Shown in pieces: positions 6,755 through 9,885 of a DNA stretch of 9,885 nucleotides (position 1 is its first letter; every line of letters begins with the position of its first letter). Both the position numbers and the translations under genes were made by a program. The stretch comes from Dermatophilaceae bacterium. GTDB taxonomy: Bacteria; Actinomycetota; Actinomycetes; Actinomycetales; Dermatophilaceae. The notes under the pieces were generated by a model. That model made no database searches and was not told the DNA's origin. It saw only the letters and a list, made by a program, of their open reading frames with translations. The stretch spans positions 1-9,885 of the forward strand of contig JABFXB010000102.1 in the NCBI GenBank assembly GCA_013361975.1, written 5' to 3'.

Positions 6755-6777
6755 CCCTCCCCACCACCCACCCGCCC
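6755..6777 (-). other. G-quadruplex-type motif on the minus strand (C-rich mRNA leader of creatininase)
   Basis: Five runs of three or four C lie at 6755-6757, 6759-6762, 6767-6769, 6771-6773 and 6775-6777, with spacers of 1, 4, 1 and 1 bases. Read on the minus strand, this meets the standard rule for an intramolecular G-quadruplex (G3+ runs with loops of 1-7). It abuts the creatininase Shine-Dalgarno AGGAG (6778-6782). In the mRNA the same stretch is C-rich, nearly G-free and therefore unpaired. Role unknown. Confidence 0.5.
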
Positions 6778-6787
6778 AGGAGCAGCC

Positions 6788-7606
6788 ATGCCCACAACCG
6801 TCCTCATGGAGGAGCTCGACGCCTTCACCTACCGCGAGATGATCGGCCGGGGCGCCCCCGTCATCGTCCCGGTGGGCGCGACCGAGCAGCACGGTCCCCA
6901 CCTGCCGCTGCAGACCGACGTGCTGCTGGCCAAGGCGATGAGCACCCGGCTCGCCGAGGCCGTCGACGGCGTGGTCGCCGCCCCCGTCGTCTACGGCTAC
7001 AAGTCGCAGCAGCGCTCCGGCGGTGGCAACCACCTGGCCGGAACGACCAGTCTCGACGCGACGACCATCATCGCGATCGCCCGGACGCTCACCCTCGAGT
7101 TCGCCCGTCACGGCGCGCGGCAGGTCGTCTTCCTCAACGGCCACTTCGAGAACTACCAGTTCCTCTACGAGGGAGTGGAGCTCGCGACCACCGAGCTGAA
7201 GCAGCGAGGCGAGGACGTCTCGGCGATCCTGCTGTCCTACTGGGACTTCGTCGACGACGAGACGATCGAGGAGATCTACCGCGGCGCCTTCCCCGGCTGG
7301 GACGTCGAGCACGGAGGCGTGCTCGAGACCTCGCTGATGCTGCACCTGCACCCCGAGCTCGTCCGCCTCGAGCGCGTCATGGACCTGCCCGCTGCGCAGC
7401 TCCCCCGCTACGACCGGCTGCCGGTCCGCCCGGAGCTCACCCCGATCTCCGGCTGCCTCTCCTCGGCAGCCGCCGCCTCCGAGAGCGCGGGCCGCCTGCT
7501 GCTCGACCGCACCTCAGCCGCGCTCGCAGCGGCGATCGGCGCCGAGCTGCGCACCGCCTCTGACCTGATCCCGGCTCACGCCACCCCCCGATTCACCACC
7601 CCCTGA
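6788..7606 (+). CDS. crnA: Creatininase (creatinine amidohydrolase)
   Basis: This enzyme hydrolyses the ring of creatinine to creatine, a reversible reaction at a binuclear metal site in the cytoplasm. The 272-residue protein aligns end to end, from memory, with Pseudomonas putida creatininase. It has GATEQHGPHLPLQTD (30-44) with metal ligands Glu33, His35 and Asp44, the segment YGYKSQQRSGGGNHLAGTTS (69-88), NGHFEN (117-122) with His119 and Glu121, YWDFV with Trp152, and GWDVEHGG with Trp171, Glu174 and catalytic His175. The two tryptophans and the YKSQQ segment separate true creatininases from other members of the fold such as mycofactocin protein MftE. Phe120 replaces the tyrosine of the P. 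putida enzyme. The start has AGGAG (6778-6782) five bases upstream. The stop is 12 bases before the creatinase start, so the two form a tight pair. Confidence 0.95.
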   Translation: MPTTVLMEELDAFTYREMIGRGAPVIVPVGATEQHGPHLPLQTDVLLAKAMSTRLAEAVDGVVAAPVVYGYKSQQRSGGGNHLAGTTSLDATTIIAIARTLTLEFARHGARQVVFLNGHFENYQFLYEGVELATTELKQRGEDVSAILLSYWDFVDDETIEEIYRGAFPGWDVEHGGVLETSLMLHLHPELVRLERVMDLPAAQLPRYDRLPVRPELTPISGCLSSAAAASESAGRLLLDRTSAALAAAIGAELRTASDLIPAHATPRFTTP

Positions 7607-7618
7607 AGGAGATCCACC

Positions 7619-8869
7619 ATGTCCATCGCCACCCCCGTCACGTCGGTCAGCGAGCTCGAGCGGCTCAAGGAGCTGCACAACGGCACGAAGGTCCCCCTGA
7701 CCTTCTCCGACGCCGAGTTCGAGCGCCGGCTCTCGGGCCTGCGCCAGATCATGGCGGCCAAGGGACTCGATGCGGTCGTGCTGACCTCCTACCACGGCAT
7801 CAAGTACTACTCCGACTTCCTCTTCACCTACTTCGGCCGCTCGTACGCGCTGGTCGTGACCCCGACCGAGCAGGTCAGCGTCACCGCCAACATCGACGCC
7901 GGTATGCCGTGGCGCCGCAGCTACGGCGAGAACATCGTCTACACCGACTGGCGTCGCGACAACTTCCAGCACGGCGTCCAGGAGGCCCTGGCCCAGCGCG
8001 GCATCAGCCCGCGCCGCGTCGGCGTCGAGTTCGACACCCTCTCGCTCGACGCGCACGCCAAGCTGCAGGCGGTGCTCGGCGGCGCAGAGCTCGTCGACGT
8101 GGCCCAGGACGCGATGCGCCAGCGGATGATCAAGTCCGCGGAGGAGATCGAGGTCATCAAGCACGGCGCCCGCATCGGCGACCTCGGCGGCGAGGCCATC
8201 CGTGCCGCGATCCGCGAGGGCGTCAGCGAGTACGAGGTCGCCCTCATCGGCACCGAGGCGATGGTCCACGAGATCGCTCGCACGTTCCCCGACAGCGAGA
8301 TCCGCGACACCTGGGTGTGGTTCCAGTCGGGCATCAACACCGACGGCGCCCACAACTGGGCCACCACCCGCAAGCTCGAGCGCGGCGACATCCTGTCGCT
8401 CAACTGCTTCCCGATGACGTCGGGCTACTACACGGCGCTCGAGCGCACGCTCTTCCTCGGCGAGCCCGACGCCCGCTCCCTCGAGCTGTGGGAGATCAAC
8501 GTCGAGGTGCACCGCCGCGGACTCGAGCTGATCAAGCCCGGCGCCGTCTGCAAGGACATCGCCGCCGAGCTCAACGAGATCTACATCGGCCACGGCCTGC
8601 TCCCGAACCGCACCTTCGGCTACGGGCACTCGTTCGGAGTCCTGTCGCACTACTACGGCCGCGAGGCGGGCCTGGAGCTGCGTGAGGACATCGACACCGT
8701 GCTCGAGCCGGGCATGGTCGTCTCGATGGAGCCGATGATCACCGTCCTCGACGGCGAGCCCGGCGCCGGCGGCTACCGCGAGCACGACATCCTCGTCGTC
8801 GGCGACGACGGCGCCGAGAACATCACGAAGTTCCCCTTCGGCCCGGAGCACAACATCATCCCCTGCTGA
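7619..8869 (+). CDS. Creatinase (creatine amidinohydrolase)
   Basis: This enzyme hydrolyses creatine to sarcosine and urea; it is a metal-free member of the pita-bread aminopeptidase P fold. The 416 residues compare with about 403 in P. putida, the extra length being at the N terminus. Known active-site residues are all in place: Arg74 in FGRSYAL, His245 in GINTDGAHN (the catalytic base), Glu275 in ALERTLF, His337 in GYGHSFG, Arg348 in YYGRE, Glu371 in SMEPM and His389 in REHD. NIVYTDWRRDN (105-115), MIKSAEE (170-176) and the C-terminal AENITKFPFGPEHNII are also typical. The complete set of metal ligands of prolidases is not present, so a Xaa-Pro peptidase label would be wrong. AAGGAG (7606-7611), starting on the last base of the upstream stop codon, lies seven bases before the ATG. 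Urea and sarcosine would feed nitrogen supply and the sox module to the left. Confidence 0.96.
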   Translation: MSIATPVTSVSELERLKELHNGTKVPLTFSDAEFERRLSGLRQIMAAKGLDAVVLTSYHGIKYYSDFLFTYFGRSYALVVTPTEQVSVTANIDAGMPWRRSYGENIVYTDWRRDNFQHGVQEALAQRGISPRRVGVEFDTLSLDAHAKLQAVLGGAELVDVAQDAMRQRMIKSAEEIEVIKHGARIGDLGGEAIRAAIREGVSEYEVALIGTEAMVHEIARTFPDSEIRDTWVWFQSGINTDGAHNWATTRKLERGDILSLNCFPMTSGYYTALERTLFLGEPDARSLELWEINVEVHRRGLELIKPGAVCKDIAAELNEIYIGHGLLPNRTFGYGHSFGVLSHYYGREAGLELREDIDTVLEPGMVVSMEPMITVLDGEPGAGGYREHDILVVGDDGAENITKFPFGPEHNIIPC

Positions 8870-8884
8870 CGTCGTCAGCCCGCT

Positions 8885-8926
8885 GGATGCCGGCCATCCC
8901 GCCTCGGGGCGGGGCGGCCGGCATCC
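8885..8926. terminator. Long hairpin after creatinase, candidate bidirectional terminator
   Basis: GGATGCCGGCC (8885-8895) pairs perfectly with GGCCGGCATCC (8916-8926). Inside, CCCGCC (8898-8903) pairs with GGCGGG (8908-8913) around a TCGG tetraloop, with one mismatch and one T-G wobble between the stems. Only a weak T-containing tail (GTCTTC) follows. Its place between convergent creatinase and the enolase-superfamily gene fits termination from both sides. A shorter repeat, GCTGAC-GTC-GTCAGC (8865-8879), overlaps the creatinase stop codon just before it. Confidence 0.7.
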
Positions 8927-8974
8927 GTCTTCGAGCCCGGTCAGCCTGTGCGCCAGGCGTGCTCGTGTTCTCGC

Positions 8975-9885
8975 TCAGCCGGTCGACCAGCGATCCGAGT
9001 CGGGGCGCACCCGCATGCCGTGTCCAGCCGCGCCGGCGTTCAGCACCAGCGACCCGTCCACGAGCGCGGGCAGGCCGTCGAAGAGGAGGTGCTCCACGCG
9101 TACGTGGTCGTGGAAGTACTCCAGGTGGCGCAGACCGGGCAAGGCTGCGAAGGCAGTGGCGCTGAGGTGCGGCGCGCAGTGGGCCGACACGTCGAGGTGG
9201 TGCGCCTGCGCCACCGCGGCCGCGCGCTGCAGGGCCGTGATCCCGCCGATGCGGGTGACGTCGATCTGGAGGCAGTCGAGCGCACCCGAGGCGCAGAGGT
9301 CGCGCACCACGTCGACCGAGTCGGCGTACTCCCCCGCCGCGACGTCGGCCATCACGTGGCCGCGGACGTGGCGCAGCCCCGGCAGGTCGTCGCTGCTCAC
9401 CGGCTCCTCGAACCAGGTGACGCCGAGGTCGTCGAGACGGCGTCCCACGCGCACGGCCTGGCCCGACGAGTAGGCGCCGTTGGCGTCGACGAACACCTCG
9501 ACGCCGTCGCCCACGGCCTCGACCACCGCAGCGGTGCGGGCGAGGTCACGCTCCACCCGACTCCCCCACGACTCACCGATCTTGAGCTTGACCCAGCGCA
9601 CGCCCTGACGTGCCCAACCGACGAGCTGGTCGACGGTGCGTGCCTCGGTGTAGGTCGTGAATCCCCCTGAGCCGTAGACGGGTACGGCGTCACGCTCAGA
9701 CCCCAGCAGACGGTGCAGCGGCACGTCGAGCAGGCGGCCCCGCAGGTCCCACAGCGCGACGTCGACGGCCGACAACGCCATCGCGCCCGCGCTCGTGGCG
9801 CCGACGTTGCGCAGGGCGCGCACCTGGTCGCGCCACCGGTCGGCCACGGCCAGCGGGTCGCCGCCCGCGACGACCGGGGCGAGGA
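8975..9885 (-). CDS. Mandelate racemase-subgroup enolase superfamily enzyme (partial, N terminus outside window)
   Basis: About 303 codons are visible and the frame is still open at the right edge, so roughly the first 60-80 residues of a typical 360-380 aa protein are missing. An internal GTG at 9847 should not be taken as the start, because family sequence (LAPVVAGGDPLAVADRW) continues before it. Counting from that GTG, the barrel domain shows VKLKIG with the KxK pair Lys87/Lys89, the metal ligands Asp121 (FVDANGAY), Glu147 (FEEP) and Glu173 (AAGEY), and the Asp196 (QIDVTRIGG) plus His223 (SAHCAP) dyad. This full set defines the mandelate racemase subgroup, whose members abstract the proton next to a carboxylate and mostly dehydrate acid sugars or racemise hydroxy acids. 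The substrate cannot be read from here. It is convergent with creatinase across a strong hairpin, so it is probably not part of the creatinine pathway. Confidence 0.88.
   Translation of the reverse strand, partial: LAPVVAGGDPLAVADRWRDQVRALRNVGATSAGAMALSAVDVALWDLRGRLLDVPLHRLLGSERDAVPVYGSGGFTTYTEARTVDQLVGWARQGVRWVKLKIGESWGSRVERDLARTAAVVEAVGDGVEVFVDANGAYSSGQAVRVGRRLDDLGVTWFEEPVSSDDLPGLRHVRGHVMADVAAGEYADSVDVVRDLCASGALDCLQIDVTRIGGITALQRAAAVAQAHHLDVSAHCAPHLSATAFAALPGLRHLEYFHDHVRVEHLLFDGLPALVDGSLVLNAGAAGHGMRVRPDSDRWSTG

Noticed and set aside
5032..6828. Long minus-strand open frame (598 codons) opposite the permease.
   Set aside because: Asp/Glu/His/Val-rich antisense shadow; the plus-strand permease has coherent membrane segments and family motifs.
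6788..7606. Mycofactocin-type creatininase-fold peptidase (MftE).
   Set aside because: It carries the YKSQQ segment and both tryptophans of true creatininase, and no mycofactocin genes are nearby.
7619..8869. Xaa-Pro dipeptidase (M24 peptidase).
   Set aside because: The full prolidase metal-ligand set is missing and all creatinase active-site residues are present, with creatininase next door.
1..9885. tRNA, rRNA, CRISPR array, insertion sequence, attachment site or phage gene.
   Set aside because: None seen: no direct-repeat arrays, transposase or integrase motifs, or cloverleaf-like sequences noticed on either strand.

Overview
This is a high-GC window (about 70% G+C by eye) with dense G/C-ending codons and short AT-richer gaps. 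That points to an actinobacterium. The sarcosine oxidase, serine hydroxymethyltransferase and regulator sequences look like those of Corynebacterium/Arthrobacter-type Actinomycetota, but genus cannot be fixed from here. No rRNA, tRNA, IS element, integrase or CRISPR array is present, and nothing suggests recent transfer.

Layout, left to right. (1) 8-2547, minus strand: glyA (serine hydroxymethyltransferase) followed two bases later by soxB (beta subunit of heterotetrameric sarcosine oxidase). The operon runs off the left edge, where soxD, soxA and soxG would be expected. (2) 2700-3359, plus strand: a GntR/FCD-type regulator divergent from glyA. The 152 bp between them hold back-to-back promoters and a perfect TGATATATCA palindrome. 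(3) 3405-4916, minus strand: a PucR-type regulator convergent with gntR; a nested stem-loop covers both stop codons. (4) 5071-8869, plus strand: an NCS1 (cytosine/purine-type) permease, a creatininase and a creatinase, divergent from pucR. A 17-bp inverted repeat lies in the pucR/permease gap, a 12-bp perfect hairpin plus a C-rich (opposite-strand G4-type) leader lies between permease and creatininase, and a long hairpin follows creatinase. (5) 8975-9885, minus strand: a partial mandelate-racemase-subgroup enolase superfamily enzyme, probably a separate unit.

Together the genes describe a creatinine-to-serine route. The permease would import creatinine (inferred). Creatininase opens it to creatine, and creatinase splits creatine to sarcosine and urea. 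Sarcosine oxidase gives glycine, H2O2 and a one-carbon unit on tetrahydrofolate, and GlyA joins glycine with that unit to make serine. The enzyme calls for creatininase, creatinase, SoxB and GlyA rest on conserved catalytic residues that can be read directly. The transported substrate and the effectors of the two regulators are inference. The two regulators probably control two modules: PucR the upper (creatinine) part, GntR the lower (sarcosine) part.
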